From Ischnura elegans (taxonomy: Eukaryota; Arthropoda; Insecta; Odonata; Coenagrionidae), in contig NC_060254.1 of assembly GCF_921293095.1 (NCBI RefSeq), forward strand, positions 58,078,069 through 58,142,068: 64,000 nt of DNA, in the 5' to 3' direction. Position numbers and translations under genes: made by a program. Below are positions 11,472-26,400 of the stretch, in pieces. Position 1 is the first letter of the stretch; the number at the start of each line of letters is the position of its first letter. A model generated the notes under the pieces. It had not been told where the DNA came from. It was given only the letters and a program-made list of their open reading frames with translations, and made no database searches.

Positions 11472-14400
11472 ATGGGTGCGTTTACTAGCAGACAGAATGC
11501 TGGCGTAGAAGAGGTGGACATTGTATCGAATCATGCCTATAAGTACCCTCCAAGATCAGGTTGGTTGTGATACATGGTTTTCGTAGACTGATGATGATGA
11601 TGTTACTACTACAACAAAGTTTAATTTATGATATCTATTGATTCGTTTCAGGAAACTATTTTGGAAGTCACTTCATCATGGGTGGTGAAAGATTTGATAC
11701 TCCGCAGCCGGAAGCATATCTATTTGGCGAGAATGCTGATCTCAATTTCCTTGGAAGTCGGCCGACTCCTGTAAGTGCATTCTTTATTCAATTAAAGTTC
11801 CCAATTCTTCTGACATATATTTTCCAAAGATAGAAAGTGGAAATAATTGATAGGTTATGGTGAAATAGGAAGATTATCGGATTTCATTAGTCAGTGTTGA
11901 TAAGGTTCTCAAGAGGTCAATAACTGGTGGAATTCATCGGTAACCAGTAAGTTTGCACCTGGTTACTTTTTCCACTAGCATCGGCACGTAACTGGTCAAT
12001 AATTGATGAATTGATTGGCAAGGAAATAGGTGGTATAAGTTTTTGGGGGCTTGACTTGGGAATAGGTATTCATTATAGGGGGGGGGGGTTCTTTTGGAGG
12101 GGATACCGTTATCCATCATTCCCTACGACCTTGTAAATCAATAAGACTGAACAGATTATTGCGTGGTTCTCAGTTAGTAAACATTTGGTAGTACGTGGTC
12201 AAAACTGAACATCAAGGGATGAATTTCTCATGTCAATGGTGGAAGTTGACCAGTACTCATCAGTAATTTAGGTTTTTAAGGATTGATTGTATAATAAGTC
12301 ATAACAACAATGACATTTTCTTCCTGTAAAAATCAAAAATTTGAAACCTGTGCTATCTAGTTTTATTTTGATGGCTATGTACTCTCTGGGACTAAAAAAG
12401 GAACCACTCACGTTGGGACTTGGGGCACCACACTCAAAATCTCTGCTAGTGGCCTTGATTTTACATTGCTGTACCCATACTATGTCTATAATACTATTCT
12501 ACTACCATAATGTGTCTTAGGAGGGATCATTCTTACTGTCTCACCCCAAACAACATATTCGCTTGGGATGAGCTTGCTGAAAGGTCACAAAATCACCCAT
12601 TCTGAGGGTAAATGCTTGAAAATTTTCTTTTTCTTGACGTTTCGGAAACTCAAGCTCATTTTCATGCAGAAATTGTATTGAATAACATCTACCATTTTTT
12701 CATGAAGCATGCTTGTAATTTAGAATCTACAAATTGATTATATCAGTTATTTTGGTCTGTGGTTTGGAGTAAATTATACATAGGAGCATCACTTCATTAA
12801 AGATTTCTCATTGATTGGGATTACTATTTTGACTATTGACTATTTTTAGGATGCCAGCAAGGTAGGAAAACTTTTGATGAAAGAGATATTTCCAAAGAAA
12901 TATTATGAGATTCAGATTTTATAGTATATGTTGAGTGAAAAATTTCATCTGACTAAAGCTAAGCTTGGTCACTGAATCACAAGATCAAATCAGAGGAAAT
13001 TTCCAAATTGTTCTGTAAGTCAAATAATAATAAATTATAAATTTTATTAACCCTTTTAGTGCAATCCTTCTTCCCGGGGTACAGTCGAAAAATGTGGAGG
13101 GTATTTTAATAAAATGTAGCAACTAGGAAAAATAAACATTATACAGTTAATTTTATTTATATATTTAAGCGTTTTTTTTTATTAATGAGATTAAATTGGA
13201 CAATAATCACAACATTTTTATACGTTTACTGATATATAAGTTTTTTAATTTCAATGTCCTCAAATTTAACAACAATAACGTAAAAGCCGATATATCGGCG
13301 TGCCACACTAAAAGGGTTAATTCAAGGATATAATTATATGTGTAGGAAAACTCAGAATACATATATAGATTTAAAATATACTATAAAGTACTATTATAAA
13401 AATTCATTTACGGAATAAAAGGCGTTTGACTGTAAAATCTCTTTGATTTTGCCTTAAACCTAGCGAGACTCTTAGTACCTTTAATATCAGCAGGTAAATG
13501 ATTAAAAAACTTGCATTCTTATGCTTATGAGGGTTCTGTTAGCTTACACAGAGAGATTATGAGCCATAATTCTGAAGTCACAGTTATCTGGTGTCATGCC
13601 TGTGCACATCATTTTTTGTGGTCAGACCCAACTATGAATGCTACCATTTTACATGGATAAATGAAGAGTAAAAATGATTGTATACTGTGCTGTTAGATTA
13701 ATATCTTGCCTTTCAATGCCTTTGATGAGTTTTCTGGTTGTGATGTTTACGCTGAGGCTATGCTGTGGTCAGCAGGTTTTATAAATAATCTCCTCGAATG
13801 ACAATTACTCTAGATTATTGAGGGTAAAGTTAGGAAAGAACACAATTTTTAACTATAAATTTTAGCTTTTCCTAAAAGAAAATGAAAAATTGTAAGGGTG
13901 TAACTATTATGTGATGAAAAATACTTATAAAGATAGCAGAAAATGGTTTTGTATTTTACAATTGGTTATCCTTTGAAGAAATCTTCTAAAATCAATCAAG
14001 AGTTTTTTTCACTGCCCATTTTCTTCTGCAATACTAAAGCAGATATCCAAGTAAACTTGACTCATTCCTTGTCAGATAGTAAAGAAAGTTTTACAAAGGG
14101 AATGTTAATAGAAATATGTAGTAAGCCTTGTGTATCCTCACATTTAAATCTAATAGTCCTGGTGTTTTTGTGTCTGATTTTATTGTGTTTAAAGATTGCG
14201 AAAAACATCAAAGAGAGGTGAAACTCACTCATGGATAATCTGCATCATAAGCAATACATGCATGGATAATAGGGTGGTTTCCAATTTTTTTTGCTGACTA
14301 AATCGAAAGAGTATTACTCCAGGAGTACGTATTTCATGCTTTTAGATTTTTAAATGACGATATCTATTTTTCGCGATTAAATGAAAAAACGATGCAGGCT

Positions 14401-17400
14401 GCTAGCAGGTATTGCTTGGCTTAAATAAGGATTATCAATACCCTATCAAATGGAGGAAACTTCCGACCATAGGCAATTGTAATAAGTGATTACTAAGACA
14501 TGTTTCCCTGAGCTCTGTGCCACATGCATGCATTGGTAATCTCAGACGATTTAAAACTCCTATCTACTCGTATAGAAACTAGGTCCCTGTGACGTCAAGT
14601 GGAGTGGCATCGCGTGGGCGCCAATCTGGCCTCTTTCAAATGAGGTTCAAATTGAGAATTAACATTCGTCTGAACTGGGATTTCTAAAACCAAATAATTT
14701 GTAAGTTATGAATACACTAATGGTGGATAATGAATCGAAATCAATACCTTACGTTTTCTTTGATGAAAGAAACTACCATATTTGAAGTTTGTAAAGAAAA
14801 AAATCCCCGCAGCTCCCCAGCCACCACATGAAAGTGTAACCACAAAATAGCCCTGAGTTAATCTCTGGCTTAGTGAATGTTGTACATTTTATCGCATAGT
14901 AATGAAATAGAACATTTCTGAAATGATTGAATGCATGCACAATAATTAAATCGTTCTTGCAGTTCCCATATCCTCCTCCTCAAGCGAATGAGCCAACAAA
15001 AACTCTCAAGAGTCTTGTCAACATCCGTAAAGAGTCCCTGAAGTTCATCAAATTGAAGGATCCATGTGGTAAGCACTATTCTTTCCCTTAGTTGTTTGTA
15101 TTACGAAACAAATAATCAAATATGCATCAAAGTTACTTGTTGGTGTTTACAGTCCTGTTTTTAGTAAGTTTACTGCAGTAATTCTCTCTTTTCAGTCATA
15201 GACCAATTAGTAGTATTTTTTGCAAAACCATAAGTAAAATTGAATTAAATTGTGATTGACTTAGACTTGCAACCAAAATTTCCCGAGAGAAAATATTCTT
15301 TAAAATGGCATTGTATTTTATAATAAGAATATAATTTATGTCACCCTAAGCAATCTAATTAAATTTTTCGAACCAACAGCTGATTTGTGATTCAATTTGA
15401 CTGTACAAATTATGTGATGTAATCCATGGTAAATCATTAAATATATTATAGGGGAAATGAGTAATAGTAGGTTTACGAAGGCTTTTATGATGGAGATGTC
15501 ATCAAACTTAACACATTTACGGCTGTGATATTTTAGTAAATATCTCCTTGAATTTATAATTTTTTTCTTTATCGGTGCTTAATATTGGATCATGAAGATT
15601 AAAATATCATTGCAAATTTATTTAAAATGTTTACTGTGTTTTGAAGTACTGCAGTCATTGTGAGTGGTCACGTGGAGCCGTAGTGAAAATGAGACAAGTA
15701 TATATGGGCATGAATAGTCAAGTAAAGCAACCACATAGTGTAAGAGGAGAGTAGCAAATTGTGAAAGATTTTGTCACGGTGAAAAAATGTTGATGGGGTG
15801 GGGGGTATGACCTATGACTTACTCCTCGCCACTGGCAGATCAACATTTATAACTTGAGCAATCATGATTCCGATTTTATTTGATTGGTGTTTTAGCATTG
15901 TGGGTTGGACTCAAGCTGCAAAAGATGTTTCATTTTCTCAAATATACTGCTGCTTTTGAGTTGCTTCTAAAGACCCAAAAATGCCAAAACGTACCCTTAC
16001 ATTATTTCGAGTGAGTGTGAAGGCAAGCCACTCTGTTGTTTGAACTGTCTCGACTCAATGCATCGAGTGTTATTTTTAGAACGAGGCAGCTTGTGTTTCT
16101 TGTTTTTGATTTATTGTTTTTTAAGATGTTTCTGCAATAATGTTTGAAGTTATTTATTATTGTACATATTTAATTTCAAAAGGTGTACATGAAGGTACAC
16201 AATTATTCCGTTTTAGTGAATAGTCTTGTTTTCTCCAACTCCTTAAATATTAGCGTGAAAAATTGTTTTTGTCATCTATTAGTAATATTTTCAACTGTAA
16301 TTTCAATAATTTTATAGCAAGCTTTAAAGATTACCTTTTTTTACCTCATTTCCACGAAAAATATGTCAGAATGGATGTGTTGTGTATAGAAATATTTTTT
16401 TCATTGCAGTTGTTTTGGAGTGTTCCCCTCCAGCAACAACCGTGAGAGATGAAGTTGCTGTTTCTCTTGAAGTTGATGATGTCCCTCTTGTAGAGGTGAG
16501 GCTGTTTTTCTTACCTTGTTTCCTTATTTAGAGCATTGTATTTTGCCTATATACATGAAAAACAGTGGCATTTTTCTTTGTAAAATGATACTGGGCTTGC
16601 CACTGTTTGAAATTGATAAGCAGCTTACATTTATGGCTCTGACTCATCTTAAGGCTAATTCTTCAAGCTTGAATTGATCATTGAATACATATTCAGTGCA
16701 AGTAGGGGATGTATTGCGCTACCTTGGTTTGACAAGGTTATAACTGACATTTTTGCAAAATTTGGTGTTTTCACTCAAGATAACTAAGTTTATGTTTCTC
16801 TATGTGTTGCACCAGATTTTATTCCTCTATGTAAAATAATAACAGATTTAGAACAGTGACAAAGTTCCAACTGCAAGGAGAAAAAACTAATATTTGGTGT
16901 GACAAGGTTCTAACTGCATTTTACTTATTTTATTACTCATATAAACATGTAAAAAAATAAAATAAATAACATATTTTCTTAAAGTAATAATTACAAGTGT
17001 ATCTAGTGGATCACTAGTGTATGTGCCAAAAATCAAAAATAAATTCCTATTAATAATAGAAATAGAGCAGTTTAAAACTTTGACAAGGTTTTTCTCAAAT
17101 CCAGCTGATGGTCAGTTAGAACCTTGTCAAACCAAGGTAGCGATTGGTTGATACCTGATATTTAGGTGAAAGACCATTGACCTCTGGAGGACAAGCCCTG
17201 GTGATCCCAATTATTTTCAGAATTTTTAACTACGTTCTACCACTGGGACAACCTTCGGTGAGGTTAAAATTCCTCATATTCACCTCATTATTATGGGATT
17301 TAATAGCATACCTATAGAGTTTTTTGTCAGTGTTACAATGCCTGAGCAATTAATTATGAACATATTTCCGAGTTTGATTGGTTTGCTTCCTAGTCCAGGG

Positions 17401-20400
17401 GAATATTTTCCCTGTACAAAAAGGCAGCAACAATCATTTCTATACTTCTCTACTTTTCACTCAGCAGATTTGATATGTACATACCTGTGTATCAGTCACA
17501 GACTTGAAAAGTACTGTATAGATGCTGTAAAAGTTTCTAGAGACAATATTGCTCTGAAAAATTTTTCTGTCTTACATAGTTTACAGCTGTCTATAGGGAT
17601 TTAAGCTATGGTTTCCTTTTTCTTTCCCTTGTATTAATTCAACTGTTTTGTTCACAGGATGGAGTAACCCCAACCATGCAGCCAGACATGGGTAAACCGC
17701 TGGACCGTTTTGGAATTGAATTTACGTTTGATTGTGATACCCGATGTGCCATTACTATCCATTACCTGTGCACTGAAGATATCACATCAGGAGGTGTTGT
17801 GTAAGTTTATCAATTCAAAGTATAGGGACTTTATACAAAAATTAATAATCCTCCTCACCAATCAATAAAAAACAACCTGGTAAGCTACTTCTTGCCATCA
17901 TGACGTCTAAGAAGAGGTACTGAGTTGTTGTAATGAAGGTATATTTGTATACTCTAATTTTTATTAAATTAGAGTAAGACCTGTTGTTGCAATACATATG
18001 TATGTCCGATTTTTTCACAAATGTATGCTTGAAATGGTTTCTTATCATTTTCAAAATTCCTTTCTCATAAAAAGTGCCATGCTTGGTTGATGTGCATTTT
18101 TACTATGGAATGGTTATTTTTTTTACTGAGAAATACAGTGGAACCTCGTTAAAGCGAGTACGGGCTATAGCGACACCCCCGCTATTACGAGAGATAGCCG
18201 ATGCACCGTCAATTTACCCTATAATAAGCGTGTTAAAAAATTCGTTTTTACGAGACCCTTTCGGTGTTGGCTCTCGCCATAGCGAGGGTTTCACCGCCGG
18301 AAGACTTTCATCAAGACTCCTTAACCTCTATAATTGCTAGCGATCTGTTAGAAATGAAGTTAATGGAGTGCTCAGTCTCAAATTTATGTGGAAAACTGTC
18401 GTTCGATAAATATAATGATGACGAAACAATGCGTTGCATGATTTTTATTCAGTGCGGCGCTTATAAATTGTTTGAATAGTTGGTCGTTATTTGAGTAAGG
18501 AAATTTAGTGATGCAAAAAAACATCGCCTTTCGTCTGGATTTATGCTTACGTTTATCGGATAGACGTTTATCTGTCGCCGTACCACTCCTGTTCCTGTAT
18601 ATCTGTTCGCAACAGGTATATTGGCTATTATTTGCTCCACCTCCGGTAAAGCGACAATTCGCTATAGCGAGTGTTTATTAGTGCACCGTGGGGTGTCGTT
18701 ATATCGAGGTTTCACTGTAGTTAGTTATTTCGATTCGAAACCCAGTACCGATTCCTGTGTTTTCAGTTCCAAATTGTCGATTCTGATAAAATAATATTAA
18801 AGGCAATAAGTAAGTAATAAATGGAAGCAAAGTTTGAAAATTTTAGTGAACAAAAAAGTTTATGAAGCCTGGCTAAAACATATGATCAGGCATTGGTTTT
18901 GGTAAGTGTTTTGAAATTTTAAGAAAATAACACTAAACAAAATTTAACACAAGTCTTAAAATAATGTTATTTTTACCTCTAAAATAGTTTGTTGGAGATG
19001 CATGATTAATGACAAGGAATTTTCATGTTAATTGAATTATTTATGTTTTCATGTAAACTAAATTGGATTTTATTTCTCCATAATGGACTTTGAAGGTGTG
19101 GATTCTTCAATTCCACTAATGATAAGTGGAATCAAGAATCGTGAATCAGAATCGATCTATTAAAAATAAGTCACAAATGGGTGTATACCGCGTGTCGTAA
19201 TGGAGATTGCCCCGAAGTTTAGCGACCGACTGCTGGTCACCTATTCAAGAATATGATACTGGGAATTGGTTTTTGCTGCCTTTTTTATTTTTCAGGTGGG
19301 AGGGGTGGGCGGTATATATAAAAAAGGCAGCAAAAACCAAATCCCAGCATCATTCCCTTGAAGAAGTGACCAGCAGTCGGTCGCGAAACGTTGGGGCAAT
19401 CTCCATTACGACACACGGCATACACCCGTATGTCACTTATTTTTAATCACCATGAGCCGCGAAAGCTTCAATCAAGAATTGATCCATCCTTAATTTTTAC
19501 CATTAAGCTTTAATATCGCGTGGCAATAAAGATCATACTTAGTGTGAATCAGGTGACAGGTTTCACAGAGGGTCTGTTTTACTATTTCATTAATTCCAGG
19601 TACACCCCTCGTGATCCTTCCATGAGCTCTGAGACATTCCGTTACGAGCGTGGTGCCAACCAGCACTTCAGTCACCCCTCGCACTGGTTTGAGCCTGGGC
19701 GATTCTCAGATGGGGAACTCATGTACCACCACCTGTTTGCACGCCAGATGAGCAGCAACCATCAGGGGCAGGTGCACGGAGCTAACGGCCTGCACAACGC
19801 ACCAAATGGGGTCCACCACTCGTCAGCCACTGTGGAGAGCGGGGTCAGGAACATGTCTGTCTACGATTTGCGGGAAGTTTATCCCATTGTCATCCATTGC
19901 GTTGCTGAGGAAGAAGGTGAGCCTTCTGCTTGGAATGCATATGTATTTATTAGTTCGCATAGAGCAATACTGCCATTTTACATACAATATACCGGGTGTT
20001 TCAAAATTAATGTCAGGGTTTTAACCCTTTATGACATTTATCATACTTAACTTACAAAGATATATCATGCATCTGATGAAAGAGAAACTGAAAGAGTTAT
20101 GTTTGTTGGCAGCAATGCGCATGTGGACTATATGTTTTCCTCCCCATCCATTAGAGAGTGCTAATAGTAAATATCGTGACTTGTGAAGAGAAAACTTTGT
20201 GTTTTACTGTTTGCAAAGACGGAATCTGTATTTACTGTGCGACATGCGTGCACACAGTTAAAACTTATGTGTTTTTATGTAAAACTGTTTGAATTTCTCT
20301 TTCATTTGATGAATTATTTATAGCTCTCAGTTTAGTGTAATATTTATTTATTTCCGTACCACCAAAATCAGCTCTATACGGCCTTTTACATCGGGGTTAT

Positions 20401-23400
20401 TAACATGCTAACAATTTAATGTACACAAACAACCATGCCCTGGATTGGGGTAACTTACCCAGCCGGTACTCGAACCTGCGACCTCCTGTTTCGAGGGGCG
20501 AGGACTTCACCCCGCTGTCACCAAGGCTGGCTAAATACTAGAAAGTGTTAAAATCCCTTTTCTTTCTTTTCTTCTTGCAAACACTGCTTCATACTTCAGG
20601 AAAATGTTTCTGAACTTAATGGTGTGGTCCTCTCTCATTGTTTGAAATGTTGCGTGTATTTGTTTCAGATGGAGTTTGTTCAGGAGGAAGACAGTCGCAT
20701 GCCACCATTGCTGTTGTGGAGCGGCATTCTGATGGCTCCTATGTGTTGAAAGCTTTAAAGCAGAAATTGTTTGTTGATGGACTATGCTACCTTCTGCAAG
20801 AGATTTATGGCATAGAAAATAAGAATCCTTCTTCTCAGAATGCAACTTCAACATTCAATGATTCCAATACTGAGGTGAGATTTTTGTAACATAGTTCCAC
20901 AAAAGTTTCTAATTGGTATTAACCATTATTTTGTATGGTTCATAGCTGCTGCATGACAATGCTTTCTATTTTAGTATTAATCCACTCGACTGATATTTGA
21001 ATCTTCCTTTTTTTCCTATATTTTTGACTGAGTGTTGTTTGCATGAACTTTTTTTTGCACCTGTCCTCTGGGTAGTATTTGAAGAGGAAGTCTTTACATT
21101 GCATTTTTTGGCATATTTGTTTGTGAATTCATTGTGGTTAATCCACCGGTTGATATGCTGTATTTCTGTTGTTTTTAGGAACCATGTGTAAATTGTTATC
21201 AGGACTTGAGTGATAATTAGAGTGTATAAAAAAATCTTTTAATTTTTGGTGATGTGGAACTATTGTGCTTTTATATATGATTCTTCACTATTTTCATCTA
21301 GTAAAGGATGTTTTAATGACTTCTTAATGAGACTTTTTGGGAATTTTCCCTATTTTTGGCATTCTGGGCCTCTATCTTTTAAAAAAGACTTTTCTGGGAC
21401 TTTATTATCACGGTCAAGTTAATGCTTGATATGGTGATCACTTTAGTTTAAAATAAAACATGCTTTCCGCACCAGGAACCTCAGTTGTATTACACTCCAA
21501 ATCAATAGAAAAAACCTTGCACAAGTGAGGTCTTGCTTTACAAAGCCTATTTACCATAATTCTTAGATATATTTAAATTAAGAACATTTAATTAATTATA
21601 TTACAAGAAAATTAGGATTTACACATAAATCTACTGATGAAAAACAAAATTGTATTACAGGAAAAATTTGGTGCATTCAATGGCATTGCATATTTTGCAG
21701 TCTTGAACAATACTGATTAGCATTTTATATTGTCCTATATTTTTATTTTGTGTACAACCTACAGATCTCTGGACAAATGAAAAATATAATTATTATTATC
21801 TTAAAAGCACAAATTAAATTAAAGAAAAAAATATATGCTTCTTGGGCATACATACAGAAAGTAAACCTTATCTTTTTCTTTGCAATAGAAGGAATTTATT
21901 TATTATGCACCTTAAATTGGTAAATTTGAAACACAATTAATTACTGTATTTTAACTTAGCAATAATTGAATTTCATTAAAATTTAATTGTGGGGCCAGGC
22001 TGCTTAAAATAATCCTTGAAGGCTGTGGGCTTGAAATGAGACTTAGGCTGTTCGATGTAGGCCTATTCCATGGAATGCGCAACATTTCTGACAGTAGATT
22101 ATTGGCGTCGTACAAATAAGATGGATTTAAATCTAAATAGATTAGCATGGCTAGGTTTTTTGTGTTGTGCAACTGGGAAAATCGTATCTCTGGCAGCTGT
22201 GCAATTAAGGGTGACTTCCTGTAGAAATACATGAACATATTTACATCAGGCAAACCTACTTTCATTGTAGATGGTGCATTAAGTTTTAAGGCCGCTGATT
22301 TTTTTCTAAATGGCTACTCACCCGAAAGCTATGAACCTGGTGTTACTTGTCGACGTAATCTTCCTGTAGACGTACACATTTTTCACTATGTTGACGCCAT
22401 GATTCCATGGCCACAGCAAAGGCTTCTTATTGTGTCTATTTTGACAACTGGAAAACCGCCCAGATTGTTTTGGTTTGTTGCCACTTGATGTTCTGCCTTC
22501 GTTAAACTGTTGCATCCATGGACACACTTTCGACACATCCATAACTCCATCACCACATGTCTCCTTTAACTGTGGATGAATTCCAAATGGTGTCACACCA
22601 TGAAAATGCAGAAAACAAATGATTGCATGCTGTTTGTGTAAGGAAAATGTCGTTATTTCAAATATCTAAAACAGTTCTCATTCTAGACGCTGCCGAAAGA
22701 GTTCTACAGTGCAACCTCGATAAAACGACACCCCACGGTGCACCAATAAACACTCGTTATAGCGAATTGTCGCTTTACCGGAGGTGGAGCAAATAATAGC
22801 CAATATGTATACCTGTTGCGAACAGTTATACAGGAACAGAGTGGTGCGGTGACAGATAAATTTCTATCTCATAAACGAGACGAAAGGTGATGTTTATTTG
22901 CATCACTAAATTTCCTTACTCAAACTACGACTAATTGTTTGGTGTTTTCTTGGCCATGGTGTCTGCCATCAAATGCTTTATATTCATGCAACTCATGGAC
23001 GTGCGGGTATGCTGAAGACTGCTTTCTGCCGCCCGAGGAACAAAAGAAGATCAAGCATTCGCGAATGCTAATGTCACAATATTTTCACCAAAATTAACTA
23101 CTTCTTTATCGAACGACAGTTTACCACATAAATTTGAGACTGAGCACTCCATTAACTTCATTTCTAACAGATCGCTAGCAATTACAGAGATTAAGGAGTC
23201 TTGATGTAAGTTTTTCCGGCGGTGAAACCCTCGCTAAGGCGAGAACCAACACCAAAAGGGCCTCGTAAAAACGAAATTTTTAACACGCTTATTATAGGGT
23301 CAATTGACGGTGCATCGGCTATCTCTCATAATAGCGGGGGTCTCGCTATAGCGAGGTTCCACTGTATCTGCCTAACAGTTCAGCCATCTCTGTCACATAT

Positions 23401-26400
23401 TGACAAAGTGCGCATTTCATTTAAAACAACACCCATGTTTCTCTTCGTTTCCATTCTGGATAAAAAAATTGGAGCTCTTAGAAATTGTATGGGCCTTCTA
23501 CAACTGAAGGTTTTTCAACTGAAGTTCCAATGTGATAACCCTGCCCGTGTTCTTCCTCATTTACTTAGCAGGCCCCTGTGGCTGACACTGCCGTGGTGTC
23601 AAATGAGGAGGGCGTGACGCTGGCGGATGCACTCCCACTTCGAGTGGCACTCACAGACGAGGCTGGAGAAGAGGGAGGAGAGGTGGAGGGAACCGTGGAC
23701 CGTGGCGGCACTACCGCTGTAGCTGGAGATGCGGCCGAGGACGATGAGGAGGGGGAGGATGGTGGCTCAGAGTGTGTGATTTGTATGTGCGATCCTAGGG
23801 ACACACTCATCCTTCCATGTCGCCACCTCTGTCTCTGTAACTCATGTGCAGATTCATTGCGCTATCAGGTATGGGTCATGGTGTTGGAAAAGTCAGTATT
23901 AGAGAATCTTGTCCCATGTGGAGAATCTTGTCCCATTTTCATTTTATGCGTGCTTTTTGTTTTTCTTCAGGCAAACAACTGTCCCATCTGTCGAGCTCCA
24001 TTCCGAGCTCTCCTTCAGATCCGAGCTTTGCAGAGGATAGCCCCTGGCAGCACAGCCGGAGTGGGTGTACTCACAAATGCCACTGAAGTAAGTCACGGTG
24101 TATTCACCAGTATTGGTATTCATAGCACTGCATGAAACAAGTGACTTTGTACGCATTCATGTGCACGTGTACAAAGTTAAATACAGTGAAACCTCGATAT
24201 AACGACACCCCACGGTGCACTAATAAACACTCGCTATAGCGAATTGTCGCTTTACCGGAGGTGGAGCAAATAATAGCCAATATACCTGTTGCGAACAAAT
24301 ATACAGGAACAGGAGTGGTGCGGCGACAGATAAACATCTATCCGATAAACGTAAGCATAAATCCAGACGAAAGGCGATGTTTTTTTGCATCACTAAATTT
24401 CCTTACTCAAATAACGACCAACCCAAGTAACATTTTTGGTTGGCCCTCTGTTGGCAGATGGTGGGACACAGCGGTTGGCCCATGGTATGATTTGGCCACC
24501 TCGCCAACCGTATCCCAACCAACGATTCCCCAACGATGGGCCAACAGAGCATTACAGTCGGGCCTTCGTATTCCCAACCCAAGGCCAACAAATCTCCAAC
24601 GATACACCGTTGGCCCTTTTAAATTCTGCCATCCGTTTCCCAACAAAAGCTATATTTTACTGGCATTTCTCATTTTTATAGAATGAGAGTTAAATTAATT
24701 TACCTTCTCACTTGATATGATACCGGTAGATAGAATCTTTACCTTTAGCTCCCTATAAATCAAAATGAAATGAAATACATTAACAATCAATGCTATCGGA
24801 CAAAGTAAGGTTACAGTGGTTAAAAGTGGAAAACAAAAAATCAATATCAGTTCAGAAGGTCCCCAACTTTTATTTTCACAAATTAGGACAATTTTTATTA
24901 GGACAAAATTAGGAAAATTTCAACAGCACTTTTCCACATTACAATATGGCACACACAAAAACTGTCCATCTTCTTTGTAGGGCAACAAAACACACTTAGA
25001 TAAAATCTGGGTGGACTGCAATTTGCATCCAGGTACTAATTTTTTTTCATACAAATATACCAATGGTACCACTTCTAAGAGGTAATTCAAAGAAATCCTC
25101 CTTAATTTCAAACATGTCACACTGCAAGATATACACCCCTGAGTTATTTGATTCAATTGCCTTCACAATTCCTATTCTCTGGTCTTCGGTAACGAAATTG
25201 TTAAGTTTAGTCCATTTTACTTAATTGGATTAATAAGTGCAAGATTTAGGGATCATATTAATAGGAATCACAGAAACACTGATTGAGTATAATAGTTGAT
25301 GTATTTTCCATAAAATAATAATTGTGCAGTTGTTATTTAGGTTTACTCACACAAATTCAATCTCATTCTCTTCAGAGAGGACTAAATCACTCACTTTGTC
25401 CATTGAAACACTGTTTTCATTAAAACTTCCACTTATACTAGATATGCCACAATCTGAAAAAATATACATATCGATCTATCTAAATTAATGATGAAAAGTT
25501 TAAAATTCCACGAAACTATCTGTTTAAGGTAACATGATTTTAGGAATGCCAGTTTTGTAAGACTTACCAAATGAGGTCAATGCCTTATATTTGTTAGAAG
25601 CACTCGACTTATTTTATTTAACTGCTATCACAAAGTAGGCATGGGCAAAAAATACCGGTATTCGGTAGTACCGAGTATTATTTTTTTTCTACTTCGGTAG
25701 TACCGGCCAATATTTTTTTAGCGGTACTACCGAAGTATCGGTACTAGAAATACCGGTACTTCGACGGCGCTGCCATCTTATGTATTATCAATGAACTACC
25801 TACCCAGCTACTTAAATAATTGAGTGCTGATAATATATCAAGCGAAGAAGGCCATTTCCAAGAAATAAGCACCAATTCACAATGACTTTGAGCAAGAAGT
25901 GTTTATTTAATTAATGCCAAGGATATTTCTCAAGAAATTATAACAAGAGACAATAAAATGTAGATGCACACTTATGCCATAAGTGCACATCTTGATTATA
26001 AGCTCACTAAAAGTAATACCATACGTTTATTTTAATTTAAACTGATGTTATAAGCACTGATACAGTTAATAAACGTAGGAAGAGGCTGAAAAATAGTGAT
26101 GCTATCATGATATTGGCTAAGCTTATTAACAATAGTCATCAACTTTTTTAATGTATTAAAAATGTTTATCCGTTTCTCGTTTTTTTACATACAACCAATC
26201 CAGTGCACCACCAAAAGAAGACCAAATTAATTATGCTCCTTAATTATTAAGATGTGTCCTCCTTCCTTAGCTTATTTATTCTTTTCTCGTCATTTAACGG
26301 TACTTTTACAAAACTGTGAGTTCGAGACAAGTGTTATCATTATTGATATAGAAGATATTCATTTACTCAAATAAGGTAAGAAAAGTCAAAGTTATATCGA

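Noticed and set aside
20071-20095. CTGATGAAAGAGAAAC, resembling a hammerhead core
   Set aside because: There is no stem II between the two boxes and no inverted arms.
20000-20340. ACCGGGTGTTTCAAAATTAA start suggesting a transposon end
   Set aside because: No partner terminus, duplication or coding sequence could be found.
22231-22596. Two overlapping opposite-strand ORFs of 85 and 92 aa
   Set aside because: Low-complexity intron ORFs without any supporting signal.
23222-23617. 131-aa ORF ending in MGRN1 exon 8
   Set aside because: It runs through the end of a Tigger-like element and uses a frame different from the RING-coding frame.
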